From contig NZ_QRAN01000020.1 of assembly GCF_003457605.1 (NCBI RefSeq), forward strand, positions 1 to 64,000: a DNA stretch of 64,000 nt. Direction: 5' to 3'. Below, piece after piece: positions 1-8,620 of the stretch (position 1 is its first letter; each line of letters begins with the position of its first letter). Source of the stretch: Seongchinamella sediminis. Its GTDB lineage: Bacteria; Pseudomonadota; Gammaproteobacteria; Pseudomonadales; Halieaceae. Under the pieces are notes generated by a model, which saw only the letters and a program-made list of their open reading frames with translations, was not told the origin of the DNA and did not search any database. Made by a program: the position numbers and the translations under genes.

Positions 1-1
1 A

Positions 2-94
2 GCGCGAGGGTTCCGCAACAAGCAACGATTCCGCGATGCCATCTACTTCCATCTCGGCGGCCTACAGTTGTATCCGGCTGGAGTTCGTCAATGA
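2..94 (+). pseudogene. 3' end of a gene entering from the left edge, possibly a transposase remnant
   Basis: An open frame runs from the window edge to a TGA at 92-94 and encodes 30 residues containing RGFRNKQRFRDAIYFH and LGGLQLYP. The RGFRN...(L/I)YFHxGGL pattern recalls the extreme C-terminus of some DDE transposases. That resemblance is from memory only. It cannot be told whether the gene is whole upstream or a fragment. Confidence 0.3.
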
Positions 95-172
95 TTACCC
101 ACCATGATTGGGGAAGACCCAAAATGCTAGAATCCTGCGCCTTTGCCAACCCAAGCCTATACAGGAGACCCC

Positions 173-454
173 ATGTCCAAATCCGATGCCGAAATGCACA
201 CAGAGTGCCTGAATCGCTTTATCGACCTCGCCAACACCATGAAGAACGAGGGGGTGGGCACACACGTGATTTCCGCCGCCATGATGTCCGCCTCAGCCGT
301 GTATGCGAACTTTGTGGCTGTTGGCAATACCGGCGGACTGACGGAGTCGGGCGTGGACAAGATTGTCGAGGCCTACCGTCACCAGATGAAGCAGGTGCAG
401 GCGGCGAAGAAGGCGGAGTTTGAGCGGGTAAGCCAAACTGACCCGGGAGCGTAG
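173..454 (+). CDS. DUF3144-like small protein
   Basis: A 93-residue soluble protein. The ATG at 173 is chosen because AGGAGA lies about 6 bases upstream; a TTG further upstream in the same frame lacks a ribosome binding site. The central stretch (FIDLAN, then VISAAMMSASAVYANFVA, residues about 10-50) fits my memory of the DUF3144 family, small proteins with a conserved helical core (FI.LAN...A.FM.A..R.N.F.A). The tail is charged (KKAEFERV) and there is no signal peptide. The family has no established function that I can state. It stands alone, followed by a convergent small membrane protein gene. Confidence 0.6.
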   Translation: MSKSDAEMHTECLNRFIDLANTMKNEGVGTHVISAAMMSASAVYANFVAVGNTGGLTESGVDKIVEAYRHQMKQVQAAKKAEFERVSQTDPGA

Positions 455-466
455 AGCCTTCTTGAG

Positions 467-739
467 TCAGGCAGCGGCCTTGCGTCTGTCTGGCAGTACA
501 CGGCGGTCTTCGATAATCAGCATGCCGTTGACCTTGAGCGGGAAAGTCACCGGCCTGCCGCTGCGCCGGTCCGTGGTGCTGCGCTCGACCATCTGGCTGG
601 CGGTGCGCGTCAGGGGCCTTGTCCGCCGGTGTTTTTCATCGCTCGACACATAGTTCCTGGCCGCCACGGTGAACACGTACGCGGAGATTGCAATAGCGCC
701 GAGTCCTAGCACACCGAGGATGACAAGTATAATGTCCAT
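467..739 (-). CDS. small single-pass membrane protein with DRR motifs, function unknown
   Basis: A 90-residue protein starting at the ATG at 739. Residues about 3-27 form one hydrophobic segment (ILVILGVLGLGAIAISAYVF). The rest is a very basic cytoplasm-type tail with repeated DRR motifs (TTDRRSG, IEDRRV, PDRRKAAA) around a short apolar patch (VTFPLKVNGMLI). I do not recognise the family. Composition and codon use are like the neighbours, so it is probably a real gene. It converges on the DUF3144-like gene with a 12-base gap. Confidence 0.5.
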   Translation of the reverse strand: MDIILVILGVLGLGAIAISAYVFTVAARNYVSSDEKHRRTRPLTRTASQMVERSTTDRRSGRPVTFPLKVNGMLIIEDRRVLPDRRKAAA

Positions 740-938
740 TCTTTTCGCGGACCTTGATCAATGCAATCGCGGAAGCACACAATCGCTACTATTTTTATGC
801 AATAAGCACGCCCAGTTAGTTTGTGCTTGTTTTTATTGGATTTAAACGCAATGGTAGCTCGCTGCGATGGTCGCAACAATAGAAAAGTGTAAATTATACT
901 GACACTGGAAGACCGTGTCAGCGGCAGGCTTCAGGCGC

Positions 939-2345
939 TCAGCGAGCGCCCTTGCCAAACAGGACCACTTCAACCGTGGTGAGGCAGATCATGATATCCA
1001 GAAACAGACTGTGATTCTTCACATAGTAGAGGTCGAACTGGAGCTTCTGCCGTGAATCGTACTCGGATGCGCCATAGGGATAACAGAGCTGGGCCCAGCC
1101 GGTAATGCCCGGTTTCACGCAGTGGCGTAGCTCATAGTAGGGAATGCGTTCGTTCAGCTCTTTTACAAATTCAGGTCGCTCGGGCCGGGGGCCGATAAAC
1201 GCCATATTTCCGGCCAGCACATTGATGATCTGGGGTAGTTCATCAATCCGGGTTTTGCGAATGAAATTACCCACTCTGGTCACCCGGCTGTCACCTGGAG
1301 TGGCCCAGCGGGCCTTGCCGTCACCCTCCGCGTCTACGCTCATGCTGCGGAATTTCAGAACGGAAAAGGTTTTTCCGTGCAGACCGACCCGCTTTTGCCG
1401 GAAAAAAACCGGCGCGCCTGCACCGTCCTCGATCCAGATTGCCATGGCGGTCAGCAGCATGATCGGCCAGGTAAACATCAGCAGGCCAAAGCTGGCAGTG
1501 AGGTCGAATACGCGTTTGGCTCGATTGGGTGCTCCACAGCATTTGAATCCGTCATTGAACGCCATCCATCCGGGGGTGGTGTAATCCACGAGGATCTTGC
1601 CCGCTTCCCGCTCGAAGAAATTGACCAGGTCCAGCACCTTGACGCCGTGCATCCGGCAATGCAGCAGCTCATCCATATCCACCTGGCTGCGCTTGTCGTC
1701 GAGGGCAACCACAATCTGGTCGATCTCGGTCTGTTTGGCATAGACCTCCAGCGGCTGACGCAGGTTGATGATGCGTTCGCCTTCGACCAGGGGCTCTTCG
1801 CCGTCTACCCGCACATAGCCCACGATGGTGAAGCCCTGTCGATCGGCGCGACGTCGCATGGTGGTATTAATGGTGCTGGCGGCGCGACCCGATCCGTAGA
1901 CCAGCACCCGGCTCTTGAACTGCTCGCGTTCGGTGAGGCTGCGGAAACAGGAGCGGCTGATCAGGTTGGCGGTAAATGCAACGGCCAGGGTATAAAAAAA
2001 TATACCGCGCCAGAGGTGTAATTCCGGAAGCAGGTAAAACAGTACGATCATTACGATGGCGGAAGCGACAAATCCCCCGCCGGTTCGTAGCAATATGCCT
2101 GAGGCTCCTTCACGCATCCGGGGTTCATACAAACCCATGGCGCCAAGGCATATCACCGTTATGATCGCAAACAGGGCGGCCCGTGCCGGGATCTGGGTTA
2201 TATATTGCTGCAAGTTGCCCGGTTCGGCCATGAAATAAAGATAGGCTCCCAGGTAAAACGAGAGCACGAAAAGCACTGCATCTACCAGTGCGAGCCAATA
2301 AAAGGACGAGTGAACGTGGTGATGGAACACTCTGACCGTAGCCAT
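939..2345 (-). CDS. XrtA-type undecaprenyl-phosphate sugar phosphotransferase (TIGR03013 family)
   Basis: A 468-residue polyprenyl glycosylphosphotransferase expected to start the EPS repeat unit by moving a sugar-1-phosphate onto undecaprenyl phosphate at the inner membrane. The N-terminal third has about five membrane spans (residues 15-135). A Rossmann-like CoA-binding-type domain follows (VLVYGSGRAAS near 145), and the C-terminal bacterial sugar transferase domain (about 275-465) shows FFRQKRVGLHGK, KFRSMSVDAEGD, TRIDELPQ, GPRPERPEF and KPGITGWAQ. The start ATG has GGAAGGG upstream. In known exosortase A loci this enzyme sits beside the other EPS genes; here it is apart from the main operon, on the opposite strand. 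Confidence 0.9.
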   Translation of the reverse strand: MATVRVFHHHVHSSFYWLALVDAVLFVLSFYLGAYLYFMAEPGNLQQYITQIPARAALFAIITVICLGAMGLYEPRMREGASGILLRTGGGFVASAIVMIVLFYLLPELHLWRGIFFYTLAVAFTANLISRSCFRSLTEREQFKSRVLVYGSGRAASTINTTMRRRADRQGFTIVGYVRVDGEEPLVEGERIINLRQPLEVYAKQTEIDQIVVALDDKRSQVDMDELLHCRMHGVKVLDLVNFFEREAGKILVDYTTPGWMAFNDGFKCCGAPNRAKRVFDLTASFGLLMFTWPIMLLTAMAIWIEDGAGAPVFFRQKRVGLHGKTFSVLKFRSMSVDAEGDGKARWATPGDSRVTRVGNFIRKTRIDELPQIINVLAGNMAFIGPRPERPEFVKELNERIPYYELRHCVKPGITGWAQLCYPYGASEYDSRQKLQFDLYYVKNHSLFLDIMICLTTVEVVLFGKGAR

Positions 2346-2841
2346 GGTGAAATCCCTTCCCCGGGCAGGACTGCGCTCTAATTTGCGGGGGTGTCAGCCC
2401 CCCTCCAAGCAAACAGATTGCACCTGTACCCTGACTGTAAGTGTGAGCGGAAAATTGCGCCCGGTTGTGAGCCAGAATCGCCGCGGACGCATGATTCTGG
2501 ACTGGTTAAGCTGAAAGCAAGGATAAAAGTAGCAGAGGAAATCAATGCTTGCCGAGAATTTTTCCTGATTTGTGAATCAGTTCAAATAATGTCCAGTGGT
2601 GATTTAAGCGCGATAGCCGTTGAGTGAGGCGAATACCTCCCGAACTTTGAGGTTCAGATTTCTCCAGGCTGCTCGTTATAATCAAATGTGATAACAAGGC
2701 AGAATCCAGCCGGTGATGTGCGTGGATTTTGCGCAGTTAAAAAAAGATGGGCGAAGAGCGCAGTGAACTGACTCGGAACGGGGCAATCAGGCCTCTTTCG
2801 CAAAGCTTAACGAGGTCTGAAATCTTTTAATTATTAGATGG
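2346..2841. other. 496-base intergenic region with a perfect 8-bp inverted repeat
   Basis: No convincing gene is seen between the sugar transferase and the acyltransferase, both on the minus strand. The region holds a perfect inverted repeat CCAGAATC-(13)-GATTCTGG (2472-2479 / 2493-2500), about 130 bases upstream of the sugar transferase start. It could be an operator or a DNA hairpin. No sigma-54 GG-N10-GC spacing was found here on the minus strand. Confidence 0.4.
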
Positions 2842-3651
2842 TTAAGCGCTGGCTACCGATACGGCGCGCTGTTCAACCCGGCTCCCCCCGTTCGCCAGAC
2901 GCGCCCTGGACAAGCCCGCCGCGATGCGGTCCTCCAGGGTGAGGTACAGTTTTCGCAGGTCATCGCGAATATTGGTGATAGCCGTCTCGCTGCTAACGAA
3001 GTAGGGCGTACGTCTGCCGTGATACTCTGTTGGGTCTCCCGCCTTCTCCAAGCAGACCCCTGACATGCGCAGCCAGCGGGGCAGGTTACTTTCCATCATA
3101 GCGAACCCCTGGCTCCGACCCGCAAGGTCAGCTAATGCGAAGGCGGAGAGGAAGGCAGCAATACCGATAAGCGAAAAGGTGCGTTGCTCCTGGTGGCAGC
3201 AGTCGAAGGCATCGTATTCGCCCACTCGCGTATGCTGCTCACCAGGGCGTTTGCGGAAACTGTAATCCACGGCCAGCCGGGAGACCTCACACATTGTGTT
3301 TCTATTCTCGGCCAGGGTCTCGAGGTAGCCCAGGTGCAGGGCTCCTGCGCAAAAGTCTTCCACCGGCAGGCTGTGCTCATCGGAAGCGCAGATAAGCCGC
3401 ACGCAGCCCGCTGGCCGGCCCGAGCGGCGATGTGTGATCAGGCTGTGTAGTGAATGGCTGTCGTACTGATCCGACTCCCGTAGGTCCGGAAAAGACTCTG
3501 CGGGTTCATAGCCGAATTCCCGGCAGTAAACCCGGTAGCGAATGCGCTCTACAAACTCTAGCTGCCTGGGTGTGGTCACCAGATCCACATCAAAATAATT
3601 AAAAAAAGCTTCCGTGAGGGACGGAAATTGTTTGATCATAAGCCGTATCAC
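2842..3651 (-). CDS. PEP-CTERM/exosortase system-associated acyltransferase (paralogue 1)
   Basis: A 269-residue protein of the family annotated as PEP-CTERM/exosortase-associated acyltransferase or N-acyl amino acid synthase (TIGR03694), a GNAT-like fold distantly akin to LuxI autoinducer synthases. Seen: VERIRYRVYCREFGYEPAESFPD near residue 35, SLHSLITH, RPAGCVRLI, MCEVSRLAVD and FRKR. The second copy at 21145-21888 shares the same blocks, with a shorter C-terminus. The GTG at 3651 is the longest start; the ATG at 3639 has GAGGT upstream and may be the true one. It is divergent from the protease gene at 3979. The substrate is not known from sequence; a long-chain acyl donor and an amine acceptor are the family inference. 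Confidence 0.85.
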   Translation of the reverse strand: MIRLMIKQFPSLTEAFFNYFDVDLVTTPRQLEFVERIRYRVYCREFGYEPAESFPDLRESDQYDSHSLHSLITHRRSGRPAGCVRLICASDEHSLPVEDFCAGALHLGYLETLAENRNTMCEVSRLAVDYSFRKRPGEQHTRVGEYDAFDCCHQEQRTFSLIGIAAFLSAFALADLAGRSQGFAMMESNLPRWLRMSGVCLEKAGDPTEYHGRRTPYFVSSETAITNIRDDLRKLYLTLEDRIAAGLSRARLANGGSRVEQRAVSVASA

Positions 3652-3754
3652 CTCAGTCGGAGGTGCACCAGCGCAAGGGATCGCTTGCGGGTAAAAGTGT
3701 TTTGGATTTCATGTGCCAACCTACGTTGGGCGATGAACTGGAAAGATTATACAC

Positions 3755-3781
3755 AAAAGTGTGATCTGGTTCTCACTTTTT
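3755..3781. promoter_or_regulatory. AAAAGTG-(12)-CACTTTT inverted repeat, possible operator
   Basis: The two arms are perfect over 7 bp (3755-3761 and 3774-3780) and lie 4 bases upstream of the TATAAT-like box of the acyltransferase gene, a position suited to a regulator site. A terminator role is less likely because no gene ends here. Confidence 0.3.
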
Positions 3782-3885
3782 AGGTGATGCTGGGTTGTGT
3801 TTTTCCCGATGTCCGTTCCGATGTGCCCGAGCGATGCCTTTGTTGTAGATGCTGGTTGGCGGTGAGTTTATCTGTGTTTCAGTTG

Positions 3886-3901
3886 TGGCAGTAGCTGGGC
3901 T
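3886..3901 (+). promoter_or_regulatory. sigma-54-type promoter candidate for the trypsin-like protease gene
   Basis: TGGCA at the -24 position and GGGCT at the -12 position, with the GG (3887-3888) and GC (3899-3900) separated by exactly 10 bases. It lies about 78 bases upstream of the ATG at 3979. The match is partial at -12. Confidence 0.4.
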
Positions 3902-3978
3902 ATTGTAGCCTCTAATCATAGGGTCTTGATTTCAGTAGATATTCTGTCCACGGATCCGCTGCAAACAGGAAGGGGTTC

Positions 3979-4797
3979 ATGAAACGTGGCCTGCTGCGCA
4001 CACGGGTAAAACAGATTGGTTTGGGCGCCGTCCTGCTGCTGTGGGGCCTGACGATACCTGCGGCATTGGGCTCCAGCTTCCCCGATGTCATCGACAGGGT
4101 GCGCCCCGGGGTGGTAGGGGTGGGTACTGCCTATCCACCGCGGCAGCCAAACCGTAAGGGTGATGCCGTCAATTACCGGGGCACGGGTTTTGTGGTGGGC
4201 AATGGGCGCCAGGTGATCACCAATGCTCACGTCATTCCCGACAAGCTGGATACAGACAATATGCAGACGCTGGCGGTCTTTGCCGGTCGTGGCGCCAGTG
4301 CCAGGGCACATACCGCTGCCGTGGTGACGATCGACAAAGCGCACGATCTGGCGCTGCTGACCATTCAGGCAGGCCCACTCCCGGCACTCGAGCTGGGAGA
4401 TTCGAGCAGGGTGAGGGAGGGCCAGGAGGTCGCAGTAACCGGCTTCCCGATTGGTATGGTACTGGGGCTTTACCCGGTGACCCACCGCGGTATCGTCGCG
4501 TCGATTACCCCCATCGCGCGGCCGGTTGAAAACGCCCGCAGCCTGAATGCGGCGCAGATAGCCCGTTTGCGTAACAATCGATTCGATGCATTCCAACTTG
4601 ACGTCATTGCCTACCCGGGCAATAGCGGCAGCCCGGTGTACGAGGCCAGCACCGGCAAGGTGATCGGGGTGATCAACAGCGTGTTCGTCAAGGAGAGCAA
4701 GGAGTCAATGCTGGAGCGGCCCTCGGGCATCAGTTACGCCATACCCGTCAGCCACGTTCGCGCCCTGTTGCGGGCGGGAGACGCTGGGGCACGGTGA
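3979..4797 (+). CDS. secreted trypsin-like serine protease (S1C/HtrA-like, no PDZ)
   Basis: A 272-residue protease with an N-terminal signal peptide or anchor (residues about 12-31) and a single chymotrypsin-fold domain. The catalytic triad is visible: H84 in TNAHV, D123 in AHDLALL and S216 in PGNSGSPV. The residue after GNSG is Ser rather than the usual Gly, which is tolerated in this family. There is no PDZ domain, so it is shorter than DegP/DegS. The start has AGGAAGG upstream. Proteases of this kind often accompany exosortase A loci. Followed after 68 bases by a tyrosine phosphatase gene on the same strand; a sigma-54-like site is upstream. Confidence 0.85.
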   Translation: MKRGLLRTRVKQIGLGAVLLLWGLTIPAALGSSFPDVIDRVRPGVVGVGTAYPPRQPNRKGDAVNYRGTGFVVGNGRQVITNAHVIPDKLDTDNMQTLAVFAGRGASARAHTAAVVTIDKAHDLALLTIQAGPLPALELGDSSRVREGQEVAVTGFPIGMVLGLYPVTHRGIVASITPIARPVENARSLNAAQIARLRNNRFDAFQLDVIAYPGNSGSPVYEASTGKVIGVINSVFVKESKESMLERPSGISYAIPVSHVRALLRAGDAGAR

Positions 4798-4865
4798 AAC
4801 GGTCCCCTGGGCTATAACTTGCCAGCTTCCGGTCGAGGGCGTCCGCGTGTGATGAAGGTGCCAAA

Positions 4866-5357
4866 TTGACACTGTTTAAGCGTAAATTCGGCGTCCTCTT
4901 TATCTGTACAGAGAATATCTGCCGCTCACCGATGGCAGAGGGGCTGTTTCGCCACTATGCTCGACTCAATAGTGTCAATAACAGGATCAACGTGCGTTCC
5001 GCCGGAATCCGGGCGTCACAACCGGGCGCCAAACCCGATCAGCGGGCCCAGCGGATAGCCGCGGCAAACGGCGTCCGGCTCAATAAAATCAGGGCGCGGC
5101 AGGTGTCAGAGGACGATCTGGCGCGCTACGACCTGATTGTGGTGATGGACCGAAGCCACCTGGGAGCGCTGGCCGAACTGTGCCCACTCGACCTGGGCAG
5201 TAAAACCAGCCTCCTGCTGAGCCACGATCCCGAACAGGTCCTGGAGGAGGTCCCCGACCCCTATTACAGCAGTTATGACGGCTTTGCCGAGGTGTATGGG
5301 ATGATCGATAGTGCGGTCGTCTGTTTGCTAGACCAGGTCGTCAAGCAAGGCCTGTGA
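4866..5357 (+). CDS. low-molecular-weight protein-tyrosine phosphatase
   Basis: A 163-residue phosphatase with the P-loop C14-TENIC-R20-S and the general acid D131 in DPYYSS. It starts at TTG 4866, the first start in frame after a stop, behind a weak GAAGGTG. Such Wzb-like enzymes remove phosphate from bacterial tyrosine kinases that control EPS chain length; the likely partner is the tyrosine autokinase encoded at 35978-36964, although the two genes are 30 kb apart. That pairing is inference. It probably shares a transcript with the protease upstream. Confidence 0.88.
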   Translation: MTLFKRKFGVLFICTENICRSPMAEGLFRHYARLNSVNNRINVRSAGIRASQPGAKPDQRAQRIAAANGVRLNKIRARQVSEDDLARYDLIVVMDRSHLGALAELCPLDLGSKTSLLLSHDPEQVLEEVPDPYYSSYDGFAEVYGMIDSAVVCLLDQVVKQGL

Positions 5358-5548
5358 GCTATTGAAAATTCATCCAATGGCGCAGCGAGTGGAGCTACAA
5401 AACAGATTTCCATTCGGTGTTTGCCACTACTATCGTGTGCCACTGACCTCCCCATACCTGCGCCACCCTGGCAGTGGATTTTCCCCCGCAGTTCACGCAA
5501 ATCGTCATTATTGCTTAATTCGAAGCGACCCTATCGGTCTGGCGGTTA

Positions 5549-6670
5549 ATGTCTGCTAACATGGTCCCACGTTGGCTCCACAGATCTCTGCTTGATATGG
5601 CAAAATGCAGGAATTGCTTGATTTCGGACGCGGTTCCCGGGGTAACTCTGACGGGTGGAATCTGCTCTCTTTGCCAGGATTACGCTCCCAGCGCCAATCA
5701 AGTTGTGGAGGCAGAGGCCGCGAGAAAAGAACGGGAAGTCGACCTCGAACAGGCTCTCGAAGCCGCCAGAGGCCAGGCCGAATACGACTGTATTGTCCCC
5801 CTCAGCGGAGGCAAGGACAGCGTGGCCCTCCTGTACAAGTTGAAGGAAGAATACGACCTCAAGATTCTCGCTTTCACCATCGACGCGAACTTGCCTGATT
5901 TGGCGTGGGACAATATTAATCGCACGCTTGCCAAACTGGATGTCGATCACATCGCCTACAGGCCTCGCAACGGTTTCTACGACAAACTATTCCGTTACCT
6001 GCTTCGCAATCAGGAGGAGCGGGGCGCGGTGTATTCGGTTTCTTATGTGTACGCCCCACTATTTGAAGGGGATGCGATAAAACTGGCTATCGAAAAGGGT
6101 ATTCCGCTGGTTCTGGCGGGTTATTCGCCGGGCCAGCCGGAACCAGAGCGAATGCACTATGAATTTTCACAGGCATTGATGACCTCGGTGGACTGGACGC
6201 CACCCGGGATTCGTGACTCTGGCGAATTCAGCGACGAGGAGCTTGCGCGATTCTACAACCCCACTGTTTATCCGGCTGGGACGCAATTTCCCAGGTACCT
6301 GGCACCTTTTCACGCCTGGGAGTACAACCAGGACGCGCTTATTCGCCAGGTCGTTGAACTCGGCCTGGTCGCATCGAAAAAGCACGCCAGCCCGATTCAC
6401 AGTAACTACCCGATCAACTGGCTGTTAATGTACTCGGATCTCAGGCATTTTGGTTACAACCCCTATCTGCCCGAGTTTGCGGCGCTAATCCGCGAAGGAA
6501 AGGCGAGCAGAAACTACTGGCGAATTATGGCGCCCCTGGTGGACTTTCTGATTAAAAATCGCCTTGGGCCGGCTGGGGAAGTCAGTCGTAGCCTGAAGAG
6601 GCTTGGCTTGACCGCTGGCGATCTGCGGATAAACCGACCCTTTGGCGCCTATGACCCGGTTCTGCCCTGA
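5549..6670 (+). CDS. PP-loop ATPase with N-terminal zinc ribbon (N-acetyl sugar amidotransferase-like)
   Basis: A 373-residue protein with a four-Cys knuckle (C20-x2-C23 ... C39-x2-C42) followed by the ATP-pyrophosphatase loop SGGKDS (residues 86-91) and an adenylating-enzyme core. It resembles WbpG/ExsB-type enzymes that activate a carbonyl or carboxylate by adenylation and add nitrogen or sulfur. The start is uncertain: ATG 5549, 5561 or 5597 all fit, and the last would give an N-terminus like relatives (MAKCRNC). The stop lies 3 bases before the acyl-CoA ligase gene, so the two are probably cotranscribed. Substrate unknown; an amidation of a sugar or acyl acid is the inference. Confidence 0.75.
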   Translation: MSANMVPRWLHRSLLDMAKCRNCLISDAVPGVTLTGGICSLCQDYAPSANQVVEAEAARKEREVDLEQALEAARGQAEYDCIVPLSGGKDSVALLYKLKEEYDLKILAFTIDANLPDLAWDNINRTLAKLDVDHIAYRPRNGFYDKLFRYLLRNQEERGAVYSVSYVYAPLFEGDAIKLAIEKGIPLVLAGYSPGQPEPERMHYEFSQALMTSVDWTPPGIRDSGEFSDEELARFYNPTVYPAGTQFPRYLAPFHAWEYNQDALIRQVVELGLVASKKHASPIHSNYPINWLLMYSDLRHFGYNPYLPEFAALIREGKASRNYWRIMAPLVDFLIKNRLGPAGEVSRSLKRLGLTAGDLRINRPFGAYDPVLP

Positions 6671-6673
6671 TCC

Positions 6674-8620
6674 ATGAGCACGAGCCCATCAGCCTCCTCT
6701 TCTCGAGCCGGACAGGGGACGAGTGTTCCGGCCGTCTGCTCGCTCGGGGAGGCCAGCCAGACAGCGGCAGCGGTGACAGGACTGAAGTATCCCGGGACTA
6801 TTCCCGGGTTTCTGGCCTGGCGGCTAGCCCAGAGCCCCGAAGCGGTAGCCTGTTATCACCGGGAGGGAGAGTCCGGGTGGAAGGCAACGACCTGGTCTGA
6901 GTATGCCCACAGCGTTCAGCAGATTGCGTCTTTCCTGCGGCGCAGAGGCCTGGAAAAGGGTGATCGGGTGGCAATCATGATTCCCACCGGTCGAGAATGG
7001 GAGTATGCCGAAAAGGCCGCGCTGTCTCTGGGCTGCGTGGTGGTTGGGATCGAACCCCACGCGACTTCCCTGCACAAGCGCTTTGTTATCGGCCAGTCCG
7101 GTGCTACAACTCTCATCGTCAGCAGTTACGACGACCTCGCAGCCCTGGAAAATTGCCCGGTCGATGCCCTGAAACTGGTCTTGAGCCTTGAGGATTCCGC
7201 GGCGCAGCACGGTGATAATAGGTTTCCCTGGTCTGCCGCGTTTGGTGAGGTCGATGACCTGGATGAGCATCTTCCGCGCAGTTCAGACCCGGCGACACTG
7301 ATTTACACTTCCGGGACGACGGGTGATCCAAAAGGCATCTTGTATACCCATCGCCAGTGCATGCTGGCGTGCCAGTCTTTACTGGAGGTCTACGACAATT
7401 TCGGTGCCGACGACAACGTTATCTGCTGGATGCCCCTGGCAAGCCTGTTTCAGCGCATCATGAACCTGTGCGCCATAGGAACGGGCTCACGGGTTTACTT
7501 TATCGCAGATCCGCAGGCGGTGATGGAGTATGTCGCTGAAATAAAACCAGCGGTCTTCATCGGCGTGCCGCGATTTTATGAGAAGCTCTACAGTGGCATA
7601 ATGGAACGCATTGCTGGCATGTCGCCATTAGTGCGCCCCGTGGTCACCCTGGCCCTGGAAATTGCCCGGCGACAAACCGGTGTTGCCAACCGCGATTCGG
7701 CTTCGCCGCGAGCCCAATCCCTGGTTTACCGGATTTCTGACCGCCTGATACTCAATCGTTTTCGCGCTGTGATGGGCGGAAATATCCAGTATCTGATCTC
7801 GGGGTCGGCACCCTGTCCCGCAGAGGTACTTGAGTTTTTCGCAGCCATCGGCATGCCGCTGCTTGAGGCCTATGGGATGAGTGAGAACATCATACCCGTT
7901 ACCGCGAACGGGCCCGGCGACTACCGCCTGGGCAGCGTCGGCAAGCCGATGCGGCTGAATGATGTCTTGATCGCCGAGGATGGCGAGGTCCTGGTGCGGG
8001 GCGAGGGGGTATTCTCCGGTTATTACGCTGAAAACGACCCGGACAGGGGTTTCAACTCCGACGGTTTTTTCGCCTCCGGCGACTATGGTCACTTCGACGA
8101 GGAAGGCTATCTGTTCCTGCAGGGCAGGAAAAACGAGATCATCAAGACGTCCACGGGACGCCGTATTGCCCTGAACCGGATTGAAGCCCGGCTGAAGCAG
8201 GTGCCGCTGATCGACCAGGTGGTCGTCATCGGTTATGCCCGGAAGTTCCTGGTGGCCGTCCTCTCCCTCGATAGCGATCGGCTGGCCGCCATGAAAAGCA
8301 CCGGGATCGGCGACAAGGACCATCAGTCGCAGGGCATTGACGCAGCGACACTCACCGCAGTGCTGGCTAAAGAGATACCCCGGGCATGTGCGGATCTAGC
8401 CCAGTACGAACAAATTGCAGGCTGTATCATTCCCAGTGAGACATTCACTGTAGAAGGTGGGGAACTCACGCCCAACCTCAAAATTCGCCGGCCCGCGATC
8501 GAGGCTAAATACCACGATGAGATCCAACAACTGGATGCAGACATCGAAAGACTCGCCGACGAGAATTCGTCGGCGGTGCACAAGTCAATGCGCTTCTTAT
8601 GCCTGAACGAATTGTACTGA
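6674..8620 (+). CDS. AMP-forming long-chain acyl-CoA ligase / fatty acid adenylating enzyme
   Basis: A 648-residue ANL-superfamily enzyme. Seen: the P-loop YTSGTTGDPKG near residue 210, the A5 motif EAYGMSEN near 397 and the A7-A10 region SGDYGHFDEEGYL...GRKNEIIKTSTGRRI near 467. It has the size and the long insert typical of long-chain acyl-CoA synthetases (AMP-binding, then a short C-terminal lid). It should activate a fatty acid as acyl-AMP and then acyl-CoA. The gene starts 3 bases after the PP-loop ATPase gene and overlaps the downstream reductase gene by 22 bases, so the three are almost surely translated together. Possible role: supplying acyl-CoA to the exosortase-associated acyltransferases. 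Confidence 0.85.
   Translation: MSTSPSASSSRAGQGTSVPAVCSLGEASQTAAAVTGLKYPGTIPGFLAWRLAQSPEAVACYHREGESGWKATTWSEYAHSVQQIASFLRRRGLEKGDRVAIMIPTGREWEYAEKAALSLGCVVVGIEPHATSLHKRFVIGQSGATTLIVSSYDDLAALENCPVDALKLVLSLEDSAAQHGDNRFPWSAAFGEVDDLDEHLPRSSDPATLIYTSGTTGDPKGILYTHRQCMLACQSLLEVYDNFGADDNVICWMPLASLFQRIMNLCAIGTGSRVYFIADPQAVMEYVAEIKPAVFIGVPRFYEKLYSGIMERIAGMSPLVRPVVTLALEIARRQTGVANRDSASPRAQSLVYRISDRLILNRFRAVMGGNIQYLISGSAPCPAEVLEFFAAIGMPLLEAYGMSENIIPVTANGPGDYRLGSVGKPMRLNDVLIAEDGEVLVRGEGVFSGYYAENDPDRGFNSDGFFASGDYGHFDEEGYLFLQGRKNEIIKTSTGRRIALNRIEARLKQVPLIDQVVVIGYARKFLVAVLSLDSDRLAAMKSTGIGDKDHQSQGIDAATLTAVLAKEIPRACADLAQYEQIAGCIIPSETFTVEGGELTPNLKIRRPAIEAKYHDEIQQLDADIERLADENSSAVHKSMRFLCLNELY

Larger units (their letters stand above)
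3652..3978. other. 327-base divergent intergenic region
   Basis: Lies between two divergent genes. It holds a TATAAT-like -10 element for the minus-strand acyltransferase (complement of 3746-3751), a 7-bp inverted repeat AAAAGTG/CACTTTT (3755-3781) just upstream of it, and a sigma-54-like site facing the protease (3886-3901). No small gene is supported. Confidence 0.45.

Noticed and set aside
1377-2021. 214-codon plus-strand open frame
   Set aside because: It lies wholly antisense to the sugar transferase gene, whose motifs are conserved.
3652-3978. Possible small gene in the divergent region
   Set aside because: No frame with start, ribosome binding site and sensible composition was found.
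7628-8323. 231-codon minus-strand open frame
   Set aside because: It is a shadow of the acyl-CoA ligase, as high-GC third positions keep the antisense frame open.
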